The notes under the pieces: model-generated
What the model saw: only the letters and a program-made list of their open reading frames with translations
Told to the model about the DNA's origin: nothing
Database searches by the model: none
Made by a program: the position numbers and the translations under genes
Part shown: positions 1-10,784 of the stretch, in pieces
Numbering within the stretch: the stretch's first letter is position 1
Layout of the letters: the number at the start of each line of letters is the position of its first letter
Assembly: GCF_030384665.1 (NCBI RefSeq)
Contig: NC_083676.1
Coordinates: 930,001 to 994,000 of the forward strand
Direction of reading: 5' to 3'
DNA: 64,000 nucleotides
Source of the DNA: Lodderomyces elongisporus
Taxonomy: Eukaryota > Ascomycota > Pichiomycetes > Serinales > Debaryomycetaceae

Positions 1-1233
1 TTCCAGAATTGAAGCTTCAAAGAAGTATTTGAATACTTCTTCATCATCCCTTATTTGATACAATGATAGAGCAAGGTACATATCGTACCAGTTCTCCGAA
101 TGAGCAGCAATGGTCTTTTCCATACCCGATATCAAACATGCAATATCGAACAATTGACTCAATATAATCTGGTACTTTGGATTCTCTCCCTCCTCATGCA
201 CCAAGCTCTTTACATCAGCAAGTGAATCTCTATACTCACACGCCAGAAGCTTCCAACGAGCAAACTGGCCATTGAGCGCGTAGCTCGAGTACATCGACAT
301 CAAATTTCGAAAATCTTCTATAGCCGTGAATAAAGGATTGCACAACTCTTCGAGCTCTTTATAATCCGCATGTTGCAAGATTTCATCCAATTGCTTGAAC
401 AAGCCTCTCATCGCCAATTTACTAATAATGTGTTTCCAAAAAAGAGGATGCAAATAGCTCTGTGGCTCATTAACAACAACTTCGTTGACAATCTCGGTTG
501 GTGGTTGCGGATCAAATCTATTAACCCATTCCATGATAATTTCTGGTTTGGTTCTCACCATTGTATTCAAAAAAGTTGACTCAAAACATTTCAAAATAAC
601 GACTGCATCTTGTAATTTTTCATTCTCGGCTATCTCTTCATCAGTTTCTACGGGGGTTTCAATCAATTGACTCAAGTTCTGCAGTACATTTACAAGTGCA
701 TCGTCCACTAGCCGACTAATTGTGTTTTTCTCATTCTCAGAGTTTGTTGTTATTAAACCAATTGTAGAAGGCTTGGCGATTTGAGTGCTCTTGACATATG
801 CCAAAAGTTCCTCGGTGATCTTAAAGTTGGAGTTGACATACTCAACATAAGCCTTAAAGAAGCCTGTGCTCGGGGTGCATGTTTGTTGATAAAGATCTTT
901 ATTGAAACAAAATACCAACTCTTCTTCCTCGGATGCAAGCCAGTCTACTAAGTCTGGGTAGTTTGTATCAGGGTGTAACAACTCGCTTATAGCAGTGGGA
1001 GAAGATGACCAAGACAACAGCAGTTGGGATGGCGAATTTGTTGGAGAGCTCGGCGATCTGCTTGTAGTAGTAGTAGTAGTAATAGGTTTCGTTGCCGATT
1101 CGGACGTCGAGGATGAAAAAGAAGCAGATTCGTCTCCCTGAGAGAAACTATCTTGACCATCCTCATCCCCACTTGGTAAATCTAACATTTCGACCTCAAC
1201 GTATCCATTGCCATTAAAGTTTGCTTGTGTCAT
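1..1233 (-). CDS. NUP85: Nucleoporin Nup85, N-terminal 411 residues (runs off the window)
   Basis: The frame is open from the ATG at 1233 down to base 1 (exactly 411 codons), so the C-terminal part lies outside the window. Nup85 is a scaffold subunit of the Nup84 Y-complex of the nuclear pore, built from an ACE1-type helical stack. The first ~100 residues are acidic and Ser/Thr-rich with a poly-Thr run. After that the sequence is helical and matches the layout I recall for yeast Nup85: a segment with EWVNRFDP, then SYLHPLFWKHIISKLAMRG, a Phe/Trp-rich stretch, and the segment HSENWYDMYLALSLYQ, which corresponds to a conserved TWYESF-type helix. The next gene upstream, at 1764-5444, is on the same strand with about 530 bp between them. 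Assignment is from motif order, not from a database search. Confidence 0.82.
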   Translation of the reverse strand, partial: MTQANFNGNGYVEVEMLDLPSGDEDGQDSFSQGDESASFSSSTSESATKPITTTTTTSRSPSSPTNSPSQLLLSWSSSPTAISELLHPDTNYPDLVDWLASEEEELVFCFNKDLYQQTCTPSTGFFKAYVEYVNSNFKITEELLAYVKSTQIAKPSTIGLITTNSENEKNTISRLVDDALVNVLQNLSQLIETPVETDEEIAENEKLQDAVVILKCFESTFLNTMVRTKPEIIMEWVNRFDPQPPTEIVNEVVVNEPQSYLHPLFWKHIISKLAMRGLFKQLDEILQHADYKELEELCNPLFTAIEDFRNLMSMYSSYALNGQFARWKLLACEYRDSLADVKSLVHEEGENPKYQIILSQLFDIACLISGMEKTIAAHSENWYDMYLALSLYQIRDDEEVFKYFFEASILE

Positions 1234-1527
1234 GCTAAGAGGTGGTAGATGTTGAGCAATGTGCTTTTTTAGTTGTGCAATATGATAGTATGTAGTTTAA
1301 TGTAACTATATGTAACTTTAGTTTGAGATGTGTTAAATACAAACTTAAACTCTGCTCTGCTTTGTTTTTACTGAACTATGTGGATGTAGTTTACGCTCGA
1401 TCGAGAGTTGAGTCCGCGCGAAAAGCTAGCATTTTCTAAATGGTGAAGAGTTTAGCCATTCTTTAACGAAAGCAAAGAGTGCGTGGATAAGAAAGAGAGA
1501 AATTGAAGTAAAAAAAAAAATTAAAAA

Positions 1528-1567
<40 letters not shown>

Positions 1568-1763
1568 GAAAACCTAAAGGAAAACCTAAAGGAAAACAAA
1601 ATAGGAAGGAAATGACAATGAATTAAGCAAAAAGATCTTTAAGATCGAAAATACTAAAGAATGAAAAGTAAAAGATAGCAAAAAAATAAAATATATTAGG
1701 AAAAGACAAATACCATTCCAGACCCGTCGTTTGGTCTACTGCTGTATTACATAAGTATTGACA
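1234..1763. other. Intergenic: NUP85 promoter and 3' flank of the MMS1-like gene
   Basis: This stretch has no credible gene. It is AT-rich and contains a (TAA)n microsatellite at about 1530-1560 and a short direct repeat of AACCTAAAGG at about 1570-1590. It must hold the NUP85 promoter. Confidence 0.7.
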
Positions 1764-4700
1764 TCATACAGCACAGCTTTGAACTAAATTTTGTAAATCA
1801 GGAATCAATTTGATAACTTCGCGGTATTGTGAATGTAATTTGGGTTCAGTTTTATATCTTTCCAAAAACAACTTCACCGCGGAAATATTAATGATCTCTT
1901 TGGATAAGATACTCTCATCTGTCTGTTGAAAATTCTCTCCAATTATTTTTTGCACTCCTATTTCAGTGCCAAATTCAACCAACGCGGCAAGTGCATGATC
2001 ACCAAAGGGCTTGTCGAATTTATCGATAATTTCGCTGAGTAGGTAAATTCCACCCGAGGAAGTTCCTATAAGAGCGAGATCCGACACTATTCCATGTCGC
2101 TCTCCGGACAATGGAACAATAACATTGATTGGCGATGATGCCATTACGCAAAATTTAGCTCCAACTCTCTCAGACGACCGTTTATTGCTTATCCTAATAT
2201 ATCCCAGGGTGTCGCCCGTTATCACGTAATGATTCGCATTTCCTCCATTCAGTCCTGTTAATGCAATACTGGTTAGATATTCTCTCTCAAGATCTTGATG
2301 ATGCAAAGGTTCCTGGTGTCGAAGAGAGTTTAAGGTAAAGGAACATAAACCTGCCACTGTGTCTGCTGCAATTATCAAAGGGTACAGTGACACATGCCCA
2401 ATCGCATATGTTGGCATGGAAAACAGATCCTGACCAAGTTCCCAGATGTATCGACTGCCATCGTATGTCAACAATACCGTGAAGACGACTGTTCCGGAAA
2501 TAACAAAGGTGATACAATTTGGATCTTGTACATCTTGCACATCTTGCATTTGATCATCCAGTTCAAATTGCCTATGTTCCTTTTTATCATTCTTCAATGC
2601 CGAAATATTTTGTAGTTGCACATTTTTGTTTAGCCGCAAACCTTTTATTGCACACTTTTCAACTAATTTTATCTTCAGGTCTCTTACACAAAACATAGAT
2701 ATCTGAGACTCTTCCAGAGATGAAAGTGTGATAAAATCTGCTTTGCATTTATTGGGTACTTCCAATGGACCTTCCTCAAGTAGACACATATCAGCCACAC
2801 CTGGCGTATTCTCTAGTTTGAAACTGTCTAGAACAACAAAAGTTTGTGAATGAATCAACAAAAGCTCGGCTTGCATATTTTGTCCCGAGTTCTTATCGTA
2901 ACTCAATGCAATCATATACCGGTTCATAGGGAGCGTCATACATTTGACAAAGAGTTTTTGCAGATGCAATGAATGCTGTTCTACAAGCTTCTCGTTTTGG
3001 TTTTTGTAAATAATATCGGCTACTTCCACGAGCCCAGTCGCAAAGGTAATCAATATCCTGCTCTTATTCAAAGATTTCGAATCAGTATCCAAAAATATCA
3101 CGTCTGTTGTGTTCGGTTTTCGAATTAAACTGTACTCATAAATTTCAAGTAATTTGTTGAAATATGGCAACACCAAAAATTGGCTGTTGTACAAAACAAG
3201 CTTGTTGAAAAGTTTCTTTATACGATATGGTTCTCTAGATTGCAATTGCAATTTGCCATTGTCGACAACAACTGCAGTATTATTAGTTAAATCAATCTCA
3301 ACAACCAATTGCTGTATGCTACCGTAGGTGCACAGAATGAAAACATCAATCAAAAACAGTTTCGCATTGCAACCATATTGCAAAGATCTAACGACCAATG
3401 CAGCAGAGTACACCCCTTGAGAAATTAACTTCTTACAAACTAAGCTCAATTTTCGACCCTTGTGTTGTTCATCTATTTCTAACCAAAGTTCAATCCTTCC
3501 TGAAGAAAACGTAATTAATACGCAAAGTTTACCTTTTAATCGACAAATATCAACAAATGAAACTTGTTCTTCAGCTTCACTACTTTCGAGCAGAAACCGT
3601 AGAAAAGTAGGCTTTTCCACAATATCGTACTGGTATATCATTGCTTGGTTGTGTTCCATAATTACAACAGCCGTGTTATTTTCAGCCAGAATACAGCCAT
3701 ACAGAACTTTGCCATCTGCAATCACTTTGCTGTCAATTTTGAAAGCGTTGGTAGTTATTACAATGGAATGCCCCTTTACTTCGTCTCGTTCAATTATATC
3801 ATCAAGAAAATCAGTGATATGTTGTAGATTCCCTGTTGAATCAAGAGAAACGTATTTTTTTGATGTTGTAACGGAATAATCTCTAAACAAACACTTCCCT
3901 TTGACTCGCCCAATCAGTACAAGCTGCAAGTGTTGTTGCAAGTGGTGATGTTGACCTGCAATTACTCCATTTTGCAGCACCATACCATACACACCTTTTT
4001 CATGTGCAAGTCGATAAGAGCGAATCAGGCTTCCGTCCCATCCACCTTGACAAGCATATAAATTTGAGCGTGTGGAAAATTTGGCAATATCTAGAACCGG
4101 TGGACTCGACTCCAATACGTCATGAATATCTAAATTGGGTTTTGTTGCAAGCACCTCGAACAAAACAGATTTGGAGCTCCTGGAGGATTGAAAAAACAAA
4201 TTGCTACGCACATGATGCAACCCATCTTTTATCGGCGGCGTTAAAATTCCAAGGTTTATAAAGTTCACTTGATTAATAACTAACGAATTTGGAGAGGATT
4301 GGTGTATGTCAATGTAAAGCATAAAACACTCACCCAGTTCTGTAACAAGCAAAGTTCTGCTATTATCAATAACAAAGTAAGACTTGTAAATTCTCAATGC
4401 TTTATCCTTGCCTGGTTTGTCCAAAGTCATGACCATGATAGGATCTTCCATTTGCTTTGAAACGGCTATATTTCTTCCCAAACTATTGGCTAAAGACATA
4501 TGTGCTATTGACTTGTCAGGAAAATAGAATAAACTTGAAGGCGTCAATGCAACCAAGCCAAGTGTTTTTCCTTTGGACCAAGGTACTATGAGCGAAGGGT
4601 CTTCTTCAAATTGGTCCATTTGGTGCAATATATTTGCCGACCTCCTTTTCGTGTCAAAATTTACCAACCGAATGCTATAGGACAGAAATAAGTCCTTGTA

Positions 4701-5444
4701 CAAAATTGCAAATTGTGTTGTCTTAATGGGAAATTCTCCGTTTCGGTCTCCATACTTGACTTTGCGACTACGCTTCCGAGAATTGATTCCCTCTCGTCCA
4801 TCTTCTCCTTCTTCTTCTTCTTCTTCTTGTTCTAATACTAATTCTTCTTCCTTACTATTATCATCAGACATACTAACAATCTGTAGAATATCAATATTTC
4901 CCATTGGAATAGTGACAGGGAGTGGGCGATATTGCTGTGGAAACAACCACTCGTTGCTCTCGTCATATTTTGCTTCGCAAATGCTTTGCATCAATTTCAA
5001 CATCGGAAGAACTTGTACGTTTGAGTGAAACACATGGAAAATTACAAATTCAGGGTTGACCACCGATTGAGGAATTATCAACGGTTTTTCAAAAGACAGC
5101 GATTGTTGCTGTCCTTTTATAGACATGCGGAACAAGGAGTATGGTTTGAATTGCAGGTCCACCTCACTTTTAACAATTTGTAATACATCAATAAGTTGTA
5201 CATGGAATTCGTCGTCAATATAAATCATAAAGTTTTTCACGTTGAATGCAAATCGGGTCCAACTTAGAACCTTGTGATGTAGAAGTTTACAACATTTGAG
5301 CTTGTATTGCAACAGGTTGCTGTTTAATTCATATATTCGTATTCGGTTCCCTTCCGCGATGAATAGATAGTTTTCGCCATTGACATTCACTTGTGCTGAA
5401 TTAGTAATTGCCTCCACATTGTTAAGTTCGGTAAGAACAAACAT
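1764..5444 (-). CDS. MMS1: DDB1/CPSF-A family protein, probably Mms1
   Basis: A 1226-residue protein with the all-beta propeller character and length of the DDB1/CPSF-A/Rse1/Cft1/Mms1 superfamily. Open reading continues five codons upstream of the ATG to a GTG at 5459; I take the ATG at 5444. Acidic low-complexity insertion around residues 200-220. The C-terminus lacks the NGDL-type motif that I recall near the end of Rse1, Cft1 and DDB1, and the sequence as a whole is divergent, which is why I favour Mms1, the adaptor of the Rtt101 cullin ligase in replication-fork repair. Family membership is fairly safe; the choice of Mms1 over Rse1 or Cft1 is inference. It is divergent from HUL4, sharing a 600-bp promoter region. 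Confidence 0.55.
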   Translation of the reverse strand: MFVLTELNNVEAITNSAQVNVNGENYLFIAEGNRIRIYELNSNLLQYKLKCCKLLHHKVLSWTRFAFNVKNFMIYIDDEFHVQLIDVLQIVKSEVDLQFKPYSLFRMSIKGQQQSLSFEKPLIIPQSVVNPEFVIFHVFHSNVQVLPMLKLMQSICEAKYDESNEWLFPQQYRPLPVTIPMGNIDILQIVSMSDDNSKEEELVLEQEEEEEEGEDGREGINSRKRSRKVKYGDRNGEFPIKTTQFAILYKDLFLSYSIRLVNFDTKRRSANILHQMDQFEEDPSLIVPWSKGKTLGLVALTPSSLFYFPDKSIAHMSLANSLGRNIAVSKQMEDPIMVMTLDKPGKDKALRIYKSYFVIDNSRTLLVTELGECFMLYIDIHQSSPNSLVINQVNFINLGILTPPIKDGLHHVRSNLFFQSSRSSKSVLFEVLATKPNLDIHDVLESSPPVLDIAKFSTRSNLYACQGGWDGSLIRSYRLAHEKGVYGMVLQNGVIAGQHHHLQQHLQLVLIGRVKGKCLFRDYSVTTSKKYVSLDSTGNLQHITDFLDDIIERDEVKGHSIVITTNAFKIDSKVIADGKVLYGCILAENNTAVVIMEHNQAMIYQYDIVEKPTFLRFLLESSEAEEQVSFVDICRLKGKLCVLITFSSGRIELWLEIDEQHKGRKLSLVCKKLISQGVYSAALVVRSLQYGCNAKLFLIDVFILCTYGSIQQLVVEIDLTNNTAVVVDNGKLQLQSREPYRIKKLFNKLVLYNSQFLVLPYFNKLLEIYEYSLIRKPNTTDVIFLDTDSKSLNKSRILITFATGLVEVADIIYKNQNEKLVEQHSLHLQKLFVKCMTLPMNRYMIALSYDKNSGQNMQAELLLIHSQTFVVLDSFKLENTPGVADMCLLEEGPLEVPNKCKADFITLSSLEESQISMFCVRDLKIKLVEKCAIKGLRLNKNVQLQNISALKNDKKEHRQFELDDQMQDVQDVQDPNCITFVISGTVVFTVLLTYDGSRYIWELGQDLFSMPTYAIGHVSLYPLIIAADTVAGLCSFTLNSLRHQEPLHHQDLEREYLTSIALTGLNGGNANHYVITGDTLGYIRISNKRSSERVGAKFCVMASSPINVIVPLSGERHGIVSDLALIGTSSGGIYLLSEIIDKFDKPFGDHALAALVEFGTEIGVQKIIGENFQQTDESILSKEIINISAVKLFLERYKTEPKLHSQYREVIKLIPDLQNLVQSCAV

Positions 5445-6043
5445 CTGCTTAATAAACACACTAAACGATGAAATGATTTTTGGAATTAATTGTTCATTGG
5501 ATAGACTCTTGCTTTTTCTCTTGTTTTCGCAGGGAGCAGAACATAGCCCTAAGTCCGAAAGCTCGCGGAATTACCTCCAAACGTAGTTCATCTAATCCAC
5601 TGATTTCCTTTAACTCTTTCTCTCTCTTTCTCACTTTTTCTCCCCTTTTCTCTTTCCGCTTTCCCCTTCCCTTTCCCCTTCTCCTTTTCCCCTTTCCTTT
5701 TTCCTTTTTCCTTTTTTATATTTTATTTTTCATTAATTCTACAAAATCTTAACATCAATACACCCAAATATTTAGATCAAAATATTCCACATCTGCATAT
5801 CAATTTTCTACCCTGCCAATCAGATCTGGAACTGGTGAACCATATGAAGCAATAAATTACATTATAGATAATTATAAAAATCCTTTTTAAGGTATACGTC
5901 GGTGTATTCGTATATACATTTACAAATATATGTATATATATTAACAGTTTTCCTTTTCTTCTTCTTCCCCTTATTTACCTGTTGTGCGAATACGGAGGAG
6001 GGAATACAACCACCAATAACTACATTGAAGCTTTTCCACATAA
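5445..6043. promoter_or_regulatory. Divergent promoter region with long polypyrimidine tract
   Basis: The 599 bp between the MMS1-like gene and HUL4. About 5598-5725 is an almost pure C/T tract on the + strand; the rest is AT-rich with TATATA clusters near 5920-5940. No gene seen. Confidence 0.6.
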
Positions 6044-8812
6044 ATGACAATAAGTGCAAACCAATGCAATGGACCTATACAAAAACCAAAACTTGAACCT
6101 GTGGATTCCAGGTCCGGTTGGAACTTGAACAAGATATTTTCGTTTGGCACCTCCGTTGCAAAGAAAACTTCTAGCTGTAATGCACGCGAATCGACTTGTA
6201 GTAAGAATAACCAGGCTGAGAATTCCTCAACGCAAGGAATAGAAACGAGGGAGGAGCTGGTACAAAGCAATGTACTGACTAGCAGTACACCCTCTACAAA
6301 AGATATTCACAAGTGTTTTTGTTGTGGGACAATATTAGCTGTTCCACCTAGAGCAGGTAAATTTCGGTGCTCAATCTGCCAGACAACAAATATACTAGTA
6401 GAGTTAATTACAAAGCCAGAATTAGATGAACGAATCGGAATGGAAAAGGGTTCCGAGCCAATCTCAGTGGCGCTGGTAAAAAGTTTGATTGGTGAGTGTT
6501 ATGACAGATTGCAAAAGAACAAAACCGATTTGGGAAGCAGCAAGTCACTACACGAGATATTTGATCCACTTGGCAAATACTTGTATGATGTATTTTCATC
6601 GCATGATTTGTTGAATAAAGCATTTTTCAGCAAACCACAATATGAAATGCTAAATAGTTCAAACAAGACAAACTCAGTTCACGTGGATAGAAAAGGGATC
6701 AAAGAGGTGTTTTTTTTACTCACAACACTACCTACAAAACGGCCGTTATATTATGCTCTTAAAGGCGCTAATTGTCTGTTGCGTCGACTTGAACGAGTAT
6801 TCACACGAGGGCTTGATGAAGACCGTTGGGTATTTATACTTTTTGAAATACCCTTTTTCCAAATATCCTTAACCCCGCCAAGTGTGCAAAAGGTTCCAGA
6901 AATGACCGATGCTCCGGAGATTAGGATGCTTTGCTACGAGATATTGAAAAGATGTTTAGGTGTGTTATCAAACATTCACGATTCAAAAAAAACAAAACAG
7001 ATTGTTTTAAACTTTGCAAGAATGGACGAAAGTGCTTTCTTTTCGATATTGGAGGTTTTCAATCTATATCTTTCATTTCAACTTAAAAAGTATTATTGTG
7101 TTGCAAACAATCCTCAAAATAGTCACGATGGCTCCCACTCGCCAAATTCAATTCTTGTTCCAAGCTTGGAAGAAGACGAAGAGTATTATAGAGTTGTGGC
7201 CTTGAAGGCTGAGACAGAACTGGCTTCTCAATCACTAGTGTCACTATTAATCCCTGGTAATTCCAAACACCTTGATGCTGGTCCTTCTCGTTCTTATTCG
7301 AGCAAGAAATCACGCAAGGAAAACAAGATCAAGTTGCTCCAATATGGTAATGACTGGAGAATTCATAGTGTACTTGTGGCAATACTGTTTTTGTTTCGGG
7401 CAAATAGATTACGTTCCAAGCCAATACCAACTTATCATTTTTACAATTTTCTAGTTGACTACGTCCATATCAAAGTTGACTTTGACACGTGGCAGAGAGA
7501 TGAGCGTCGAGCACAACGCAAAGATGCAATAATGAGAGATGTGCTTAATTCGATCCATGGATCTGGCGCTCGCAACAGCAAAAGTGTAAATTTTAATTTC
7601 TACATGTGCCAATACCCATTTACTATTTCGTTGGGTAGTAAAATATCTATTTTGGAACACGAGGCACGCCGGCAAATGGAACGGAAAGCAGAAGAGGCAT
7701 TCATCAACTCACTCGACAAGCGCGTAGTTTTTGACACCCACCTCAGGATAAGCGTTAGAAGAGATCATGTAGTTCAAGATTCATTGCGATGCTTGCAAAA
7801 CAACTTGGGGAGTTTTAAGAAAAGCTTGAGAGTCCTGTTTTTGAACGAGCCAGGAATAGATGCGGGGGGTGTTCGTAAAGAATGGTTTATGTTGTTGACA
7901 AAGGAGATCTTCAATCCTTTATCAGGGATGTTTTCAAATATTGAGGATTCAAACTTGTTGTGGTTTGCACTTGGTCCTACCGAGAGGGAAGATATGTATC
8001 AACTTTTTGGTTCTATTTTGGGGTTGGCGCTATACAACTCAACTGTATTGGAATTGAATTTTCCTCAAGCATTGTACAAGGTCCTCGCTGGTAAAAGTTT
8101 AAATCAACTGGACTACAAAACACTTCATCCCACTATATATAGAAGCTTAAGCTCACTTCGTAAAGTGGATGCAAACGAATTGAATACGCTTGGTTTGACA
8201 TTCGAAGTAACATACAAGGATGTTTTGGGCACCACTCAGACGAAAGAGCTTATTGAAGGAGGAGCCGATGTATTGGTCGATGAATCCAACTTGGAGCAAT
8301 ATATTGACCTATATACTCTATTTTTTTTGCGAGATGGAGTCAGTCGTCAACTCGACGCCTTTATTGACGGCTTCAAAAATGTTATCGGAGGCAATGCGTT
8401 GTCGTTATTTGACGAGGAAGAAATTGAGCTTCTACTTTGTGGCCACACAGACCATGGCATTGACGTGGAGATCTTGGAGTCTGTAACCAAGTATACTGGC
8501 TGGCCTTCTGCTCAGGAGGCCAAAAACTCGACTGTGATTAAATGGTTTTGGGAGATCATGCAGAGTATGGATCAAAACCATCGCAAATTGCTCATGTCAT
8601 TTGTCACGGGGTCAGACAGAGTACCAGCAACGGGAATTCAAAATTTGCCATTTAGAATACACTTGCTAAATGATAATCAAGATAGTTGTAGATTACCATT
8701 GGCACATACTTGCTTTAATGAGCTTGCTATATACAACTATAGTAGTAAAGAGAAATTAAGTCAAAAATTGTATAGAGCCATGGAAGAAAGTTCAGGCTTT
8801 GGCATTAAATGA
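6044..8812 (+). CDS. HUL4: HECT-type E3 ubiquitin ligase Hul4
   Basis: A 922-residue protein. A four-cysteine zinc-binding element (CFCC at 91-94, CSIC at 109-112) lies near the N-terminus, as in Hul4-type HECT ligases. The last ~350 residues are a HECT domain: NEPGIDAGGVRKEWF is the characteristic start of the N-lobe, and the catalytic cysteine is in LPLAHTCFNEL at residue 890, 32 residues before the end. HECT enzymes take ubiquitin from an E2 onto this cysteine before passing it to a substrate. Yeast Hul4 is 892 residues. The ATG at 6044 is the first in the frame. No intron signals were needed to keep the frame open. Confidence 0.88.
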   Translation: MTISANQCNGPIQKPKLEPVDSRSGWNLNKIFSFGTSVAKKTSSCNARESTCSKNNQAENSSTQGIETREELVQSNVLTSSTPSTKDIHKCFCCGTILAVPPRAGKFRCSICQTTNILVELITKPELDERIGMEKGSEPISVALVKSLIGECYDRLQKNKTDLGSSKSLHEIFDPLGKYLYDVFSSHDLLNKAFFSKPQYEMLNSSNKTNSVHVDRKGIKEVFFLLTTLPTKRPLYYALKGANCLLRRLERVFTRGLDEDRWVFILFEIPFFQISLTPPSVQKVPEMTDAPEIRMLCYEILKRCLGVLSNIHDSKKTKQIVLNFARMDESAFFSILEVFNLYLSFQLKKYYCVANNPQNSHDGSHSPNSILVPSLEEDEEYYRVVALKAETELASQSLVSLLIPGNSKHLDAGPSRSYSSKKSRKENKIKLLQYGNDWRIHSVLVAILFLFRANRLRSKPIPTYHFYNFLVDYVHIKVDFDTWQRDERRAQRKDAIMRDVLNSIHGSGARNSKSVNFNFYMCQYPFTISLGSKISILEHEARRQMERKAEEAFINSLDKRVVFDTHLRISVRRDHVVQDSLRCLQNNLGSFKKSLRVLFLNEPGIDAGGVRKEWFMLLTKEIFNPLSGMFSNIEDSNLLWFALGPTEREDMYQLFGSILGLALYNSTVLELNFPQALYKVLAGKSLNQLDYKTLHPTIYRSLSSLRKVDANELNTLGLTFEVTYKDVLGTTQTKELIEGGADVLVDESNLEQYIDLYTLFFLRDGVSRQLDAFIDGFKNVIGGNALSLFDEEEIELLLCGHTDHGIDVEILESVTKYTGWPSAQEAKNSTVIKWFWEIMQSMDQNHRKLLMSFVTGSDRVPATGIQNLPFRIHLLNDNQDSCRLPLAHTCFNELAIYNYSSKEKLSQKLYRAMEESSGFGIK

Positions 8813-9353
8813 ATAATAATTGATGAGTGAATTTATGAGTTTAAAAAAAACAATTTACTACTATGGAAAAGTGAAAAAAAATGAAAGAAAAAGAAAAAAA
8901 AAAAAAACAAATCGATGCGTCAACTATTTCGTTCCAACTCTCTTTAAAAACAAAGGTAGAACGTGTGGCTTATCTAGAGAAAAATGAAGCTGAAGTTGAA
9001 GCTGACGGTGTGCTTCATTCGTTTAGACCCATGATACTCAAATAAAGTTATCTCTTAGTCGACTTCTCAGCTGTAACCAAAAAAAAAAAAAAAAACAGAA
9101 AAAGTGTACTTAATTTTTCATTTCAAGTATCCAATAGGCGCTACCAAATGTAACTTAACCAAGCCAATGAGGTTTGGTGAAATAATCGTTACTCTCGCAG
9201 TAGTATATAGAATACTGCATACAGTACATAGAACGCAAGCTAATAGTTACAGAACAATCTCTACCTGTTGAAAGAAAAAAAAAACATATCAGGAAGAACT
9301 GGAGAGGCACATTAAATTTCAAACACCACAACACAACAGTATAAGCAGCACCA
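8813..9353. promoter_or_regulatory. RIP1 promoter region with two CCAAT boxes
   Basis: Non-coding, A-tract rich. CCAAT occurs at 9131-9135 and 9164-9168 (the latter as CCAATGA), 190-220 bp upstream of the RIP1 ATG. CCAAT is the target of the Hap2/3/4/5 complex, which controls respiratory genes in yeasts, so these are plausible RIP1 activation sites. Confidence 0.55.
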
Positions 9354-10465
9354 ATGTCGTCTTCACTTGCATTCAGGTCATTGAAAAATGGTTTGGGCTT
9401 AAAAAGTATGTAAGGATAATACCGTTAGGAGACTAGAGAGATTTAATGTTCAAGATTTGGAGTTTGGGAAGGGGAGGTTTAGTCCTCATTTGGAAAGGCA
9501 AAATTTTCAACACCATTGTATCGTCATCAGGTTAGAACAAGAACGACAAACAAGACATACAAAACAAACCAGACAAACGGGTCGAACAAGATAGTTTGTT
9601 TTCCATTTTTGCCTGCTTTCTCCTCCATTTCTTATTAGTCAATAAGGAAATTGAGACCCTTTAATGGTTGTTGAACAAACAATTTGCGATTTGTGAAATT
9701 GTAATCAGGCAAGCACTTGATGAACAAAGGTCTTTCTTTTCTCGTATTTAATTTGATCTCCAATTTAACGTTGGCTTTAATCTTGCTCCTCGATACTTGA
9801 TTCCATTTTGGTACTTTGTATTTTACCTGTTAGATGAAATTATACTAACTCATAATATTTCCATCAATTTAGACTCTGTTAGAGCTTTGTCCTCAACCAC
9901 AAGCCAATTGTCCAACTACAACCAACCGGACTATTCACAATACTTGAACAATAAACCACCACAAACAGCAAGAAATATTGCGTACTTTATGGTGGGATCC
10001 ATGGGTCTTTTGTCTGCAGCAGGAGCTAAATCCACTGTTGAAGCTTTTCTTTCGTCAATGGCTGCATCAGCCGATGTGCTTGCCATGGCTAAAGTTGAGG
10101 TTAAATTGGGTGCCATCCCAGAAGGTAAGAATGTCATTGTGAAGTGGCAAGGTAAGCCTGTGTTTATTAGACACAGAACCGCTGAGGAGATTGAAGAAGC
10201 AAATGATGTTGATGTAAGCAAATTGAGAGACCCAGAAACCGATGCTCAACGTGTTAAGAAACCAGAATGGTTAGTGATGTTGGGTATCTGTACACACTTG
10301 GGTTGTGTGCCTATTGGTGAAGCCGGTGACTACGGTGGATGGTTTTGCCCATGTCACGGTTCCCACTACGATATCTCTGGTAGAATCAGAAAAGGACCAG
10401 CTCCATTGAACTTGGAAATCCCACAATACGACTTTACTGATGATTCAACTTTGATGGTTGGTTAA
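9354..10465 (+). CDS. RIP1: Rieske iron-sulfur protein of the cytochrome bc1 complex (one intron)
   Basis: Spliced from exon 1 at 9354-9405 and exon 2 at 9873-10465 into 214 residues (yeast Rip1 is 215). The intron (9406-9872, 467 nt) has donor GTATGT, branch site ATACTAAC at about 9842-9849 and acceptor TTTAG. Rip1 transfers electrons from ubiquinol to cytochrome c1 in the inner mitochondrial membrane. The 2Fe-2S ligands are all present: CTHLGC (Cys157, His159, Cys162) and CPCH (Cys176, Cys178, His179). Exon 1 encodes a short Ser/Leu/Lys-rich start typical of a mitochondrial presequence, followed by the single membrane helix near [16 protein letters not shown]. It converges on the DUF2235 gene. 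Confidence 0.96.
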
Positions 10466-10784
10466 TCTATGAACAATTAAGAGAATATAAAGAGGCTGGT
10501 GAGAAGGTAGAGGAGAGGCCGCGAAGGAATCGAAGAGAAACGGAGAGAGAGAGAGAGAGAGAGAGAGAATGGTTGTTCACCATGTCCATTTTGCTGGCAT
10601 AGACGATATTTAGTTGTATAAAAGAGTATTTACTATTTCAGTAAGCAAATAACAGAATGATACAAAATAATAATAACAAAAAATGAAAAGCAACAACAAA
10701 AAAAAATCTTAGCTAATTAATTTTATAAACAGTCAGCAGGCATGTATTTAACCGCAAGCCAGCGTGAATATACGTTGACTAATG
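10466..10784. other. Convergent intergenic spacer
   Basis: 3' ends of RIP1 and the DUF2235 gene face each other. Contains a (GA)n run at about 10543-10568 and A-rich tracts; no gene seen. Confidence 0.7.
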
